The notes: a model not told the origin generated them from the letters alone. 64,000 bases of DNA from Exercitatus varius (GCF_029577735.1 NZ_JARQTO010000012.1:124001-188000); one strand, 5' to 3'. Positions 34,352 through 43,934 are shown, numbered from the stretch's first letter. Translations and numbers: made by a program.

Positions 34352-35167
34352 TTACATTCCGATGATCACGCAACTTGCCACCGAAACGGCCTGTTGCTGC
34401 GCCGATGCCGCCGCCTGGCGATCGCCGACCGGTCCGACTAACACGCGGTTCCATTTGCCGCTTTCGATAATGCGCGCATTTAATCCCGTCATAGCCAGCT
34501 TCGCCTGCAATGCCTCGGCTTTAGCGCGATCATTAAACGCACCGCACTGTAAACCGAACTTGCCGCCGGAAGCTTTTGCCGAATCGGATTTGGCGGCCTC
34601 CGCTTTTTTCGCCGCCTGCTGTTTGGCTAATTCGGCTTTTTTACGCTCTTCTTCTTTCGCCTGCTCGGCGGCTTTTTTCTCGGCTTCCGCTTTTAACGCA
34701 ACTTCATCGCTGATCGCCGTTGCCGGTGCCGTAGCGGTTGCCGCCACAGAAGTGGCATCGCTCACAGGCACATTTTCTTGAGCGCCGCTTTCCGCCTTAC
34801 TCGCCCGCTCTAACGCCGCTTTTTTTTCGGCTTCTTCCAAACGTTTTAGATCTTCTTTTTGCTTTTCGCTTAACTGCGCCACTTTTTCCAACGCCGCCTG
34901 ACTGTTATCGGTCGGCACGGTGCGACGTTCCAGCTCTTTAATATAAGACCAGCTTTCTTCCGGGCGACTTGGTAATTGGCTTTTCGGCTTCGTTTGCTCT
35001 ACCGCGAGCTCTTTCGATTGAGGTTCCGGCACTTTTGAGGTTAAAAAATAAAGCCCCAATGCAAATCCCAAAACCACGACGCAGGCAATGGTTAATAACA
35101 CCGACTTTCCTAATCCGGCCGATTTTTTCTTTTTGGTGCTGCGCGCAGCATAATCACGTTGTGCCAC
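34352..35167 (-). CDS. ftsN: Cell division protein FtsN
   Basis: FtsN triggers septal peptidoglycan synthesis. The 271-residue bitopic protein has a cytoplasmic N-terminus (AQRDYAARS), a helix at about 23-44, and the essential periplasmic segment ESWSYIKELERR (residues about 72-83). A long charged helical linker rich in Lys, Glu and Ala follows. The C-terminal SPOR domain is FGLQCGAFNDRAKAE...NRVLVGPVGDRQ. It lies 144 bp downstream of priA, an order similar to E. coli. Confidence 0.92.
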   Translation of the reverse strand: MAQRDYAARSTKKKKSAGLGKSVLLTIACVVVLGFALGLYFLTSKVPEPQSKELAVEQTKPKSQLPSRPEESWSYIKELERRTVPTDNSQAALEKVAQLSEKQKEDLKRLEEAEKKAALERASKAESGAQENVPVSDATSVAATATAPATAISDEVALKAEAEKKAAEQAKEEERKKAELAKQQAAKKAEAAKSDSAKASGGKFGLQCGAFNDRAKAEALQAKLAMTGLNARIIESGKWNRVLVGPVGDRQAAASAQQQAVSVASCVIIGM

Positions 35168-35311
35168 AATTAAACCTTAATATTTTCCAAAATTAATAAA
35201 TAAAGAGTTTGTTTATCTCTCATATAAATGCGCTTAATTTTACTCAAATTTCGTCAATGTGACTAGTCTGTCGTCACATTCTTTCCTGTAATTGCGGGAA
35301 AAATCTGTCGC

Positions 35312-37516
35312 TTAACTCAAATCCTGCGGATCCACATCCAAATTTAACCGCACTTGCGACGATTTGTGTTCCCAATCGCGATGAAAATCCGCCAACGCCC
35401 GCTGTAACTCAATACGTGAGGGATGTTGCAATAAAAGCTGCCAGCGAAACTGATCCGCTTTTTTCGCAAAAGGCGCGGGCATCGCCCCCAGAATCTGTAA
35501 GTGCGGTTGATTTTTAACCTGTTTCCATTGCTGAAAGTAGTCCGCAATCCGTGTGAGTAATTGCTCAGCCGCCTCCGATTGCCGGCTTTGCGCCTTAAAT
35601 AAGGCCTGAGAACTAAACGGCGGCAAGCCCATCGCGTGGCGCATTTGCAACGCATCGCGGGCAAACGCGGCATAACCTTCATGCAGCAAACGCTGCAATA
35701 AAGGGTGCTCCGGATAATGCGTCTGTAGCAACACTTCGCCTTGCTTTTCCGCGCGTCCGGCACGTCCCGCCACTTGTACGTAAAGCTGCGCCAGGCGTTC
35801 TTCCGCGCGAAAATCCATGCTGAATAAACTGCTATCCACATTAATCAGCGCCACCAGCGTCACATCCGGGAAATGGTGCCCTTTCGCCAGCATTTGGGTA
35901 CCAATCAGAATGCGGCTTTTACCTTGTTTAATATCATTCAGATGATTTTCCAGCTTTCCTTTACGCGCCGTACTGTCGCGATCAATACGGGTAACGCCGT
36001 ATTGCGGAAAACGTGCTTTCAGCGCTTTTTCCAACTGTTCGGTACCAAGCCCCGTGGTTACTAAATGCGTGGAACCGCAATCCGCACATTGCATAGGAAT
36101 CGGCCGTTGCGATGCGCAATGATGACAACGCATCACGCGCTGCTGTTGATGATAGGTAAGCGGTTTATCACAATGAGAACAAGTGGCAATCCAGCCGCAT
36201 TCATGACATAGCAGCACCGGAGCGAAACCGCGTCGGTTCAGAAACAGCAAAACCTGATTACCCTTTTGCAAATGTTCGTCCATTTTACGCAACAACTCGC
36301 CCGATAAACCGTTCACGACCGATTGTTTTTTCAAATCAATCAATCGGCTGTGTGCCGCCGTCGCCCGCCCCGCACGCTGAGACAAAATGATATGCGTGTA
36401 TTTTCCCTGATTCGCATTATGCAAACTTTCCAGACTCGGCGTGGCCGATCCCAATATCACCGGAATGTTCAGCTGTTTGGCATAAACCACGGCTAAATCG
36501 CGCGCATGATAACGCCAGCCGTCCTGCTGTTTGAAAGACGCGTCATGCTCTTCATCCAGAATAATGGCGCCGAGATCATGGAATTGGGTAAATAACGCCG
36601 AACGCGTGCCGATGATCACCGCGCTTTGCCCGCTTCTCGCCCGTTGCCACACCTGCAATCGTTGAGAATCGTTCAAATTTGAATGCAACACGTCAATTTC
36701 CGCATTAAAACGCGCCTGAAAACGATTCACCGTTTGCGGCGTTAAGCCGATTTCCGGTACCAACACCAAAACCTGCCGGCCTTTTTTCAGCGTTTCTTCA
36801 ATAAACTGCAAATAAATTTCCGTTTTACCGGAACCCGTCACGCCGTCCAGCAAAAACGCCCGAAAGCCCTGTTGAAATAGCAGCCGGCTTAGCGCCAACG
36901 CCTGTTGCTTGTTTAAAGTTAAACGGTTTTCCGCTTTGGTTAGCGGTAATTCACCTAACGTTTTTTGCCAGGAAACGGACTCAACCGTTTGTTCGAATTC
37001 CGTAATCAGCGCTTTCTCTTTCAGCGCCGACCAAATACCCGCCGCGAAAGCATTATTGCCCTTTTCCAACGGCGCTAAACTTAACGCCTTTGCCGCTTCC
37101 GCCTGTTTTTTCGCCCGATTCAGCGAGCCGTCCGTTAATGCCTGCTCACCAAGTGCGGTTAATTTCCAAAAAGTTTTTGATTTTTTCACCGCACTTTCGC
37201 CGTTACGCAACTTCACCGGCAAGGCCGAAAAAAGAGCGTCGCCCAGCGGCGCCTGATAATATCCCGCCGCCCAGTTCAGCAAAGTCCAGGTCGGTGCATT
37301 AAAAATCGTTTTTTCATCCAGCACCGCCGTGATTTGTTTGAGTTGATTGACGGGCAGCTCGCTCCGAACCGGAAAATCCACCGCAATCGCCACCCGTTTT
37401 TGCCGTCCGAAAGGCACCAAAACCCGGCTTCCCACTTCAACCGAAAGCTCGTCAGGCAACAAATAATCAAAAAAACGCATTAACGGTACCGCAAGCGCGA
37501 CACGAATAAATTTCAT
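35312..37516 (-). CDS. priA: Primosomal protein N' (replication restart helicase)
   Basis: PriA reloads the replisome at repaired forks. The 734-residue protein has an N-terminal 3'-end-binding domain, Walker A LDGVTGSGKTEIYL, DEEH in IILDEEHDASFKQQ, and two zinc-binding Cys groups (CHECGWIATCSHC, CHHCASQ and CADCGS). A helicase C-terminal domain completes it. Two USSs are in frame, read as LTALGE and QVRLNL. It is divergent from rpmE, as in E. coli. Confidence 0.97.
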   Translation of the reverse strand: MKFIRVALAVPLMRFFDYLLPDELSVEVGSRVLVPFGRQKRVAIAVDFPVRSELPVNQLKQITAVLDEKTIFNAPTWTLLNWAAGYYQAPLGDALFSALPVKLRNGESAVKKSKTFWKLTALGEQALTDGSLNRAKKQAEAAKALSLAPLEKGNNAFAAGIWSALKEKALITEFEQTVESVSWQKTLGELPLTKAENRLTLNKQQALALSRLLFQQGFRAFLLDGVTGSGKTEIYLQFIEETLKKGRQVLVLVPEIGLTPQTVNRFQARFNAEIDVLHSNLNDSQRLQVWQRARSGQSAVIIGTRSALFTQFHDLGAIILDEEHDASFKQQDGWRYHARDLAVVYAKQLNIPVILGSATPSLESLHNANQGKYTHIILSQRAGRATAAHSRLIDLKKQSVVNGLSGELLRKMDEHLQKGNQVLLFLNRRGFAPVLLCHECGWIATCSHCDKPLTYHQQQRVMRCHHCASQRPIPMQCADCGSTHLVTTGLGTEQLEKALKARFPQYGVTRIDRDSTARKGKLENHLNDIKQGKSRILIGTQMLAKGHHFPDVTLVALINVDSSLFSMDFRAEERLAQLYVQVAGRAGRAEKQGEVLLQTHYPEHPLLQRLLHEGYAAFARDALQMRHAMGLPPFSSQALFKAQSRQSEAAEQLLTRIADYFQQWKQVKNQPHLQILGAMPAPFAKKADQFRWQLLLQHPSRIELQRALADFHRDWEHKSSQVRLNLDVDPQDLS

Positions 37517-37563
37517 ACGGAATCCTTACATCAATCTGCCGCCATTATAGCCAAAATTGCCAC

Positions 37564-37591
37564 TTGAATAATGTATTTTTTTCGGTATAAT
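37564..37591 (+). promoter_or_regulatory. rpmE promoter
   Basis: TTGAAT (37564-37569) and TATAAT (37586-37591) are 16 bp apart. Initiation near 37598 would give a leader of about 105 nt, long for a ribosomal protein gene of this size. Confidence 0.6.
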
Positions 37592-37701
37592 TTGCCGTCT
37601 AATTTCCGTGCTGCCCGTGCAGCGTAATATTCACTTCGTATGGTGTAAGGTGACTTAAAAGCCGACCTTATAGCGATACGGCTTCTGACAGAGGTTTTCC
37701 A

Positions 37702-37917
37702 ATGAAACAAGGTATTCATCCAGAATATAAAGAAATTACTGCAACTTGTTCTTGCGGTAACGTCATTAAAACACGTTCAACTTTAGGTAAAAACATTAAC
37801 CTGGACGTATGCAGCAACTGCCACCCGTTCTATACGGGTAAACAACGCGTCGTCGATACCGGCGGTCGCGTAGAACGTTTCAACAAACGTTTCAGCATCC
37901 CGGGTTCAAAAAAATAA
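37702..37917 (+). CDS. rpmE: 50S ribosomal protein L31
   Basis: A 71-residue zinc-type L31. The Cys pairs are CSCGN near residue 16 and CSNCHPFY near 37. The presence of these ligands marks the zinc-binding paralogue (the other, YkgM-type, lacks them). AGAGGT precedes the ATG. It is a single gene with its own promoter and terminator. Confidence 0.98.
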   Translation: MKQGIHPEYKEITATCSCGNVIKTRSTLGKNINLDVCSNCHPFYTGKQRVVDTGGRVERFNKRFSIPGSKK

Positions 37918-37932
37918 TGTGAATGCCGAACA

Positions 37933-37960
37933 AAGCCCTGCTTTTGCGGGGCTTCGTTTT
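37933..37960 (+). terminator. rpmE terminator
   Basis: AAGCCCTGC pairs with GCGGGGCTT (one G-U) around a TTTT loop and is followed by CGTTTT. Confidence 0.82.
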
Positions 37961-37992
37961 ATCCTGTAAAAGAAAAATGACGGAAGAAAAGC

Positions 37993-39060
37993 ATGAAAGT
38001 GGCCATTAACACCTTAAATTTTCGTCGGGGCGGCGGGGTCGAACGCTATATTCTGGACTTAATCAACGGATTTCATCGGCAAAATCTGCGTCCGCGGGTT
38101 TATACCTGCAAAGCGGAGCCCGACCTGCCGGAAAATCAATGGATTGATCTGATTAAAGCCAATATTTCCCTTATCCCGCGAAAGCTGCGTCATCGCTTTC
38201 TGTCAACGTTTGTACGTAAAAACCGGCTGGACGATGAAGTGATTTTTTCGTTGTTTTTTCTGTATTGCGATATTTTCGTGTGCGGCGGTAATCATCAAGG
38301 CTATCTCAACGCCTTAAATAAGAAGCCGAATTGTTACGAAAGACTGATTAAAATTCCCCATGAATACAAGGTATTGGAGGAATGCCGGCTCGTCATCGCC
38401 CATTCGCAGCTGATGAAAGACGAACTCGTCAAATTTTACGGCGTACCGCCGCAAAAAATTCAAGTGATTTATCCGCCGGCGGATACGCAAAAATTTGTGC
38501 TCCCAAGCGCAGAACAACGTCAGGCGTTACGCCGTAAATTCGGTTTTGCCGATGACGAAATAATTTATCTGTTTCCTTCAACCGGGCACAAACGTAAAGG
38601 TTTCGAACGGCTGAAACATTTCTTCAATGCCTCGGATTTGCCGATTACCTTAGTGGTGGCGGGCACGCCGGTAGAAAACGGCCGAAATGTGCGCTCGTTA
38701 GGTTTCAGAAAAGACATGCCCGAATTATATCAGGCGGCGGATTTCACCATCATGGCATCCGTTTACGAACCTTTCGGGTTGGTGGGGCTGGAATCCGTGC
38801 TGTCGGGCACGCCGATCATTTTTGCGGAAAATATGGCTTGCCTTGAAGTGTTTCAAAACCGATTCGGTTTTACCTTTAATCGTGATGACCCGAATTCGCT
38901 GGAAAGTGCGGTCAGAAAATCCGTTGATTTAGTCAAATCCGGGCAGGCTCGAATCGAAGATCCGAAACATTGTTTAAACTACGATCCGGAACTTTCAACC
39001 CACATCAGCCGCCTGCTGGAAATCGCAAAAACTGTGAAAAATTCGCCCGCACTTTACTAA
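37993..39060 (+). CDS. GT4-type glycosyltransferase, probably LPS core
   Basis: A 355-residue GT-B glycosyltransferase. The N-terminal acceptor domain begins MKVAINTLNFRRGGGVERY. The C-terminal donor domain has FPSTGHKRKGFERL and the E-X7-E motif EPFGLVGLE. These match the GT4/WaaG-like group that adds sugars to LPS core. The donor and acceptor are unknown. It is a single gene between rpmE and a convergent peptidase; a USS near 38904 is read as ESAV. Confidence 0.82.
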   Translation: MKVAINTLNFRRGGGVERYILDLINGFHRQNLRPRVYTCKAEPDLPENQWIDLIKANISLIPRKLRHRFLSTFVRKNRLDDEVIFSLFFLYCDIFVCGGNHQGYLNALNKKPNCYERLIKIPHEYKVLEECRLVIAHSQLMKDELVKFYGVPPQKIQVIYPPADTQKFVLPSAEQRQALRRKFGFADDEIIYLFPSTGHKRKGFERLKHFFNASDLPITLVVAGTPVENGRNVRSLGFRKDMPELYQAADFTIMASVYEPFGLVGLESVLSGTPIIFAENMACLEVFQNRFGFTFNRDDPNSLESAVRKSVDLVKSGQARIEDPKHCLNYDPELSTHISRLLEIAKTVKNSPALY

Positions 39061-39082
39061 AAACGATACCGCTATCGCCATA

Positions 39083-39110
39083 AAAAACGCCTGTGGAAAC
39101 AGGCGTTTTT
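39083..39110. terminator. Bidirectional terminator between glycosyltransferase and M48 genes
   Basis: A 12-bp perfect stem (39083-39094 with 39099-39110), loop GGAA, with A- and T-tails on both sides. Confidence 0.88.
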
Positions 39111-39112
39111 GC

Positions 39113-39871
39113 TTATTTGCGAGGTTTGTAATATTTCATCGCCTCAGGCAATAAGCGTTGTAAGTTTTCCTGACGGGATTCGTCACTCGGGTGAGTGGAG
39201 AAAATTGTCGCCACGTTCGAACCGCCGGCCGCCTGCATTTTTTTCCACAATCCTGGCGCCGCCTGCGGGTTGTAGCCCGATTTCGCCATTAAGATTAAAC
39301 CGATTTCATCCGCTTCGCTTTCGTTACTGCGGGAAAACGGTTTGTTTGTCATCAAATCAACGGTGCCGCTGGCCAAACCGCCGGTATCCGCACCTAACGC
39401 CGCAGAAGCGCCGATTTCGGCAACCGCGCCCAGAATGCTGGTCGCCACGCCCATGTTGTGAGAAGCTTTACCGTGTTCTCTTAAAGAGTGCGCCATTTCA
39501 TGTCCCATCACGACGGCGATTTCGTCATCCGTCAGTTTGAGGCGATCCACCAAACCGGTATAAAACATCATTTTGCCGCCCGGCATTGCCCAAGCGTTGA
39601 GTTCATTACTCTTCACCACCGTAATTTCCCAGTTGAAACGTTCGCCGGTATGATTTTCCGCCGTGGCATAAGGCACCATGCGATTGAAGACGTTTTTGAT
39701 CCGAACCGAAGTGGCGGAAGTGTTATCCACTAAATGTTTCGCTTTCGCCTGGCGCACCACTTGCGCATATTGCGACGCCGATTGCCGATTGATTTCCGCC
39801 GAAGATGCGCAGCCGGCAACCAATACGGCGACAAAAGAAAGTGCGGTCAGTTTTCGTAAAGATTTCATCAT
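39113..39871 (-). CDS. M48-family lipoprotein metallopeptidase (LoiP/YggG-like)
   Basis: A 252-residue lipoprotein with lipobox LVAGC (Cys21). The zinc motif HEMAH is in VVMGHEMAHSLREHG, and the third-ligand Glu is in ESEADEIG. It resembles E. coli LoiP, an outer-membrane protease made under low osmolarity. The signal peptide contains LTALS, encoded by a USS at about 39838. It stands alone between a terminator and ppa. Confidence 0.9.
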   Translation of the reverse strand: MMKSLRKLTALSFVAVLVAGCASSAEINRQSASQYAQVVRQAKAKHLVDNTSATSVRIKNVFNRMVPYATAENHTGERFNWEITVVKSNELNAWAMPGGKMMFYTGLVDRLKLTDDEIAVVMGHEMAHSLREHGKASHNMGVATSILGAVAEIGASAALGADTGGLASGTVDLMTNKPFSRSNESEADEIGLILMAKSGYNPQAAPGLWKKMQAAGGSNVATIFSTHPSDESRQENLQRLLPEAMKYYKPRK

Positions 39872-39932
39872 GTTAAAAACCCCAAATCAAAAAAATACCG
39901 TCCTTCAGACAAGGACGGCAGCCAAAAAACGC

Positions 39933-40460
39933 TTATTTTTTCGCCCGTTCAAACGAATCCAGGATTTCTTTACGGGCGGATTCAACGCCTTCCCAACCTT
40001 CAACTTTTACCCATTTGCCGGCTTCCAACGCTTTATAGCTTTCGAAGAAGTGTTGGATTTGCGCTTTTAACAAGGCGGGTAAATCGTTCACATCTTTAAT
40101 ATGATCGTATTCTTTGGTTAATTTACTGTGCGGAACCGCCACCACTTTTGCGTCGCCGCCCGCTTCATCGGTCATTTTTAACACGCCCACCGGACGGCAG
40201 CGAATAACGGAGCCCGGTTGCAACGGATACGGTGTCGGCACCAACACGTCTACCGGATCGCCGTCTGACGACAAAGTATGATTGACATAACCGTAATTCG
40301 CCGGATAAAACATCGCCGTTGCCATAAAACGGTCGACAAATAAAGTGCCGGTTTCTTTATCGACTTCGTATTTGATCGGATCCGAGTTTGCCGGAATCTC
40401 GATAACCACGTAAATATCATCTGGTAATTCTTTACCTGCCGGAACGATTTCTAAACCCAT
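39933..40460 (-). CDS. ppa: Inorganic pyrophosphatase
   Basis: A 175-residue family I enzyme (E. coli 176) that hydrolyses pyrophosphate and pulls biosynthesis forward. The active-site motif is DGDPVDVLV. Other conserved parts are KYEVDKETG and FYPANYGYV. The start at 40460 has AAGGAAGG; the frame continues upstream to 40730 but overlaps the promoter of the divergent gene. Confidence 0.97.
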   Translation of the reverse strand: MGLEIVPAGKELPDDIYVVIEIPANSDPIKYEVDKETGTLFVDRFMATAMFYPANYGYVNHTLSSDGDPVDVLVPTPYPLQPGSVIRCRPVGVLKMTDEAGGDAKVVAVPHSKLTKEYDHIKDVNDLPALLKAQIQHFFESYKALEAGKWVKVEGWEGVESARKEILDSFERAKK

Positions 40461-40602
40461 TTTGGCCTTCCTTATATTAAATTGAGTGAATAAAACGGCT
40501 TGATTATAGCGGGAATTTTGCCGTTTTGCTAGGCAACCTTTGAGGATATGGCTATAATCTGAAAAGTTTACCGATTTTGACCGCACTTTAAAGAGAATTG
40601 TT

Positions 40603-42165
40603 ATGAATAAAATCCCTGTTTCCGTTACGATGCTGGTAAAAAATGCCGAAAAATATCTGCAAACGGTGTTAACTGCGCTGGAGGATTTTGACGAAATTAT
40701 CCTGTTGGATAACGGTTCGACGGATAGCACTTTGGCGATTGCGGAAGCGTTTGAAAATGTGAAGATTCACTTTCACGAATTTAACGGTTTCGGACCGATG
40801 AAAAATCTGGCCGCGAGTTTTGCCCGTCACGATTGGATCATCAATATCGACAGCGATGAAGTGTTCCCCGCGGAACTGGTGGATGAAATACGCCGCCTAG
40901 ATTTTAACGATACCAATAAAGTGTATGCCATCCTGCGCATTAATCATTATCGCGGCAAACCGATTAAAACCTGCGGCTGGTATCCTGATTACGTGAAGCG
41001 GTTATATAATCGTACGCGAGTGAATTTTAACCATAAAAAAGTGCATGAAAGTTTGGATATTCCGAAAGAAGTGAAGACGGTGAAGTTAAAAAATAGCTTT
41101 AATCATTATTCCTTCGACAATGCGGCCGGTTTAATCAACAAAATGCAACAATATACCGATTTATTTGCCGAACAACAGAAATTCCGCAAACGGGCGTCCG
41201 TGCTGTCGGCGATTTCTCACGGATTTTCCGCCTTCTGCAAAAATTATTTCTTAAAACGCGGATTTCTGTCGGGCGCAGACGGCTTCGTCATTTCATTTGC
41301 CAATGCCTGCGGCGCTTACTATAAATATGTCAAACTGGCCGAGGCGAACCAAACACTGACGACATCGTTAATCATTACCACCTACAACCGTCCGGACGCC
41401 TTACAATTGGTGTTGAATTCCGTATTGGTTCAACGCGTACTGCCGGACGAGGTCATTGTGGCGGACGACGGTTCCTCGGCGGAAACCCAAACGGTTATCG
41501 CCCGTTTTGCCAAAACCAGTCCGGTTCCCGTAAAACATGCCTGGCAGCCCGACGAAGGCTTTCGTCTGGCGGAATCCCGCAACCGCGCGCTGGCGACGGC
41601 AGGCTGCGATTACATTGTGATTATCGACGGCGATATGGTCATGCATCCCGAATTTATTGCCGATCATAAAGCCGCGGCGAAAAAAGGTTTGTATGTGCAA
41701 GGCGGACGCATTGTGCTGCCGGAAGAAAAAACGCAGGAATTATTGACCGCACTTGATCAATATCGCCCGTTAAAATGGTATGAAAAAGGGCTGGAAAAAC
41801 GCTTCGAAAAACGATTTTCCGCCGTTCATTGTCCGTTATTGGCAAAAGCGTTATTGCAAAAAGAAAAGAAACATTATTACAAAAACATCCGCGGTTGCAA
41901 TATGGGCTTTTTCCGCGAAGATGCCTTGGCGATTAACGGGTTTAATAACGATTTCGTCGGCTGGGGACGGGAAGACAGCGAATTCGTAGCGCGTTTTTTC
42001 AATAACGGCGGAAAAATCGCCTCTCTCAAATTTGCCGCTATCGCCTATCATTTATGGCACCACGAAGCCCCGCGCGCCGCGCTGCCGGAAAATGATCGTT
42101 TATTGGAAAACGCCATGAAAAACGGCCTGATTCGCGCAGAAAACGGGATAGCTCAGCTCCGTTAA
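40603..42165 (+). CDS. Two-domain glycosyltransferase: LgtF/WaaE-like plus galactosyltransferase-like
   Basis: A 520-residue protein made of two GT-A glycosyltransferases. Residues 1-250 resemble LgtF/KdtX (VSVTMLVKNAEKYL, ILLDNGSTDST, NIDSDEVFP, KVHESLDI), which adds glucose to heptose I of the LPS core. Residues about 252-515 form a second GT2 domain (SLIITTYNRPDALQLVL, VADDGSSAET, IDGDMVMHPEF). This ends in a galactosyltransferase C-like motif GCNMGFFREDALAINGF with WGREDSEF. Each domain keeps its own Asp-containing metal motif, so both may be active. TTGTTATG context at the start is weak. A USS is read as LTALD. Confidence 0.85.
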   Translation: MNKIPVSVTMLVKNAEKYLQTVLTALEDFDEIILLDNGSTDSTLAIAEAFENVKIHFHEFNGFGPMKNLAASFARHDWIINIDSDEVFPAELVDEIRRLDFNDTNKVYAILRINHYRGKPIKTCGWYPDYVKRLYNRTRVNFNHKKVHESLDIPKEVKTVKLKNSFNHYSFDNAAGLINKMQQYTDLFAEQQKFRKRASVLSAISHGFSAFCKNYFLKRGFLSGADGFVISFANACGAYYKYVKLAEANQTLTTSLIITTYNRPDALQLVLNSVLVQRVLPDEVIVADDGSSAETQTVIARFAKTSPVPVKHAWQPDEGFRLAESRNRALATAGCDYIVIIDGDMVMHPEFIADHKAAAKKGLYVQGGRIVLPEEKTQELLTALDQYRPLKWYEKGLEKRFEKRFSAVHCPLLAKALLQKEKKHYYKNIRGCNMGFFREDALAINGFNNDFVGWGREDSEFVARFFNNGGKIASLKFAAIAYHLWHHEAPRAALPENDRLLENAMKNGLIRAENGIAQLR

Positions 42166-42216
42166 AAAACGTGCCGAAATTTGACCGCACTTTTCGTATT
42201 TGAACGCAGGTAAATC

Positions 42217-42244
42217 TTGCTTTTTAGGCTCAGGAATGTATAAT
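42217..42244 (+). promoter_or_regulatory. Promoter of the rpsP operon
   Basis: TTGCTT (42217-42222) and TATAAT (42239-42244) are 16 bp apart, about 90 bp before rpsP. The leader contains a short hairpin CCTGC...GCAGG followed by TTTTCTTTT (42289-42317), possibly an attenuator. Confidence 0.6.
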
Positions 42245-42341
42245 TCTTGGGCTTTTTGTCTACATACACAGAGAAAAAAGTAAGCATTCCTGCTCCTTCG
42301 ATGCAGGTTTTCTTTTATTATTAAATACTTAGAGGAAGGTT

Positions 42342-42590
42342 ATGGTAACCATTCGTTTATCTCGTGGCGGAGCTAAAAAACGCCCATTTTATCAAATCGT
42401 TGTCGCTGACAGCCGCGCACCGCGTGACGGCCGTTTTATCGAGCGCGTCGGTTTCTTCAACCCGTTGGCAACCGGTAAAGCCGAACGTTTACGTTTAGAC
42501 TTAGACCGCGTTAACGCTTGGGTTGAAAAAGGTGCATCTTTATCTGATCGCGTTTCCGCATTGGTTAAAGAAGTACAAAAAGCGGCTTAA
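42342..42590 (+). CDS. rpsP: 30S ribosomal protein S16
   Basis: An 82-residue protein with the conserved start MVTIRLSRGGAKKRPFYQIV. AGAGGAAGG precedes the ATG. It is first in rpsP-rimM-trmD-rplS. Confidence 0.98.
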   Translation: MVTIRLSRGGAKKRPFYQIVVADSRAPRDGRFIERVGFFNPLATGKAERLRLDLDRVNAWVEKGASLSDRVSALVKEVQKAA

Positions 42591-42621
42591 TTCATTGATT
42601 TGAATTGATTAGGTGGTATAA

Positions 42622-43149
42622 ATGGAACAACAACGTATTGAAGTAGTTGGCAAACTCGGCTCAACTTACGGTATTCGTGGTTGGTTACGCATTTATTCAT
42701 CAACAGAATACGCAGAAAGCATTTTTGATTATCAGCCTTGGTTTTTAAAAATCAAAGGGCAATGGCAACCTACCGAGCTGGAAAGCTGGAAACATCATAA
42801 TCACGAATTGATCGTCAAATTAAAAGGCGTGAATGATCGCGACGCCGCGCAAACGTTGACCAATGTCGAGATCGGCGTGGATTTATCCGCGTTCCCGCAA
42901 CTTGAAGAAGGAGACTATTACTGGCACGATTTAATCGGTTGCCGGGTGGTGAACCTGCAAGGTTATACGATGGGAACGGTTTCCGAAATGATGGAAACGG
43001 GTTCGAATGATGTGTTGGTTGTTCGTGCGAATGTCAAAGATGCCTTCGGCAAACAGGAACGCTTAATTCCGTTCTTGTATGAACAAGTAGTTAAAAGAGT
43101 CGATCTCGCCACAAAGACGATTGAAGTGGATTGGGACGCTGGTTTCTAA
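42622..43149 (+). CDS. rimM: Ribosome maturation factor RimM
   Basis: A 175-residue 16S processing factor that binds S19 in the 30S head. The N-terminal beta-barrel begins VVGKLGSTYGIRGWLRI. The C-terminal PRC-barrel (from about 100) includes YYWHDLIGCRVVN and LIPFLYEQVV. It is second in the operon, 31 bp after rpsP. Confidence 0.97.
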   Translation: MEQQRIEVVGKLGSTYGIRGWLRIYSSTEYAESIFDYQPWFLKIKGQWQPTELESWKHHNHELIVKLKGVNDRDAAQTLTNVEIGVDLSAFPQLEEGDYYWHDLIGCRVVNLQGYTMGTVSEMMETGSNDVLVVRANVKDAFGKQERLIPFLYEQVVKRVDLATKTIEVDWDAGF

Positions 43150-43196
43150 TCTCAGGTATGCTGTAGAGCTTTAAGTTGTAACACGAAGGATAAATT

Positions 43197-43934
43197 ATGT
43201 TTGTAGGGATCGTCACCCTGTTTCCTGAAATGTTTAAAGCGATTACAGAATTTGGGGTGACAGGTAGAGCCGTAAAACAAAACCTGCTGCAAGTGCGGTG
43301 CTATAATCCGCGGGATTTTACCCACGATAAGCACAAAACCGTTGACGACCGTCCTTATGGCGGCGGTCCGGGCATGCTGATGATGGTGCAACCGCTACGC
43401 GATGCAATCCGTGCGGCAAAAGCGCAGGCAGGTGAAGGCGCAAAGGTCATTTACCTTTCGCCGCAGGGACGTAAACTCGAACAATCCGGCGTAACGGAAT
43501 TAGCCAAACACGAGAAATTAATCTTGGTTTGCGGTCGTTACGAAGGCATTGACGAGCGATTGATTCAAACCGAAATTGATGAAGAATGGTCAATCGGAGA
43601 TTACGTACTGACCGGTGGGGAACTTCCTGCAATGACATTAATTGATGCCGTTGCAAGATTTATTCCCGGTGTATTAGGCAAACAAGCCTCGGCGGATGAG
43701 GATTCGTTCGCTGCAGGATTACTGGATTGCCCGCATTACACTCGACCGGAACAATTAGACGGCTTAACCGTGCCGCCCGTGCTGATGTCGGGCAATCACG
43801 AACAAATTCGTCAATGGCGGTTAAAACAATCGCTAAAACGAACGTGGTTACGACGCCCTGAGCTACTGGAAAAACTAGCTCTGACTGACGAACAAAAAAA
43901 CATGCTGCGTCAGATAAAATCTGAAACGGCTTAA
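43197..43934 (+). CDS. trmD: tRNA (guanine-N1)-methyltransferase
   Basis: TrmD makes m1G37 and prevents frameshifting. The 245-residue SPOUT enzyme has the trefoil-knot segments LVCGRYEGIDERL and WSIGDYVLTGGELPAM. The acceptor Asp region is GGGPGMLMMVQPL with ARFIPGVLG downstream. A USS near 43290 is read as QVRCYN. Confidence 0.98.
   Translation: MFVGIVTLFPEMFKAITEFGVTGRAVKQNLLQVRCYNPRDFTHDKHKTVDDRPYGGGPGMLMMVQPLRDAIRAAKAQAGEGAKVIYLSPQGRKLEQSGVTELAKHEKLILVCGRYEGIDERLIQTEIDEEWSIGDYVLTGGELPAMTLIDAVARFIPGVLGKQASADEDSFAAGLLDCPHYTRPEQLDGLTVPPVLMSGNHEQIRQWRLKQSLKRTWLRRPELLEKLALTDEQKNMLRQIKSETA

Noticed and set aside
40461..40730. 90-residue N-terminal extension of pyrophosphatase
   Set aside because: It overlaps the divergent glycosyltransferase start, and a clear ribosome site precedes MGLEIV at 40460.
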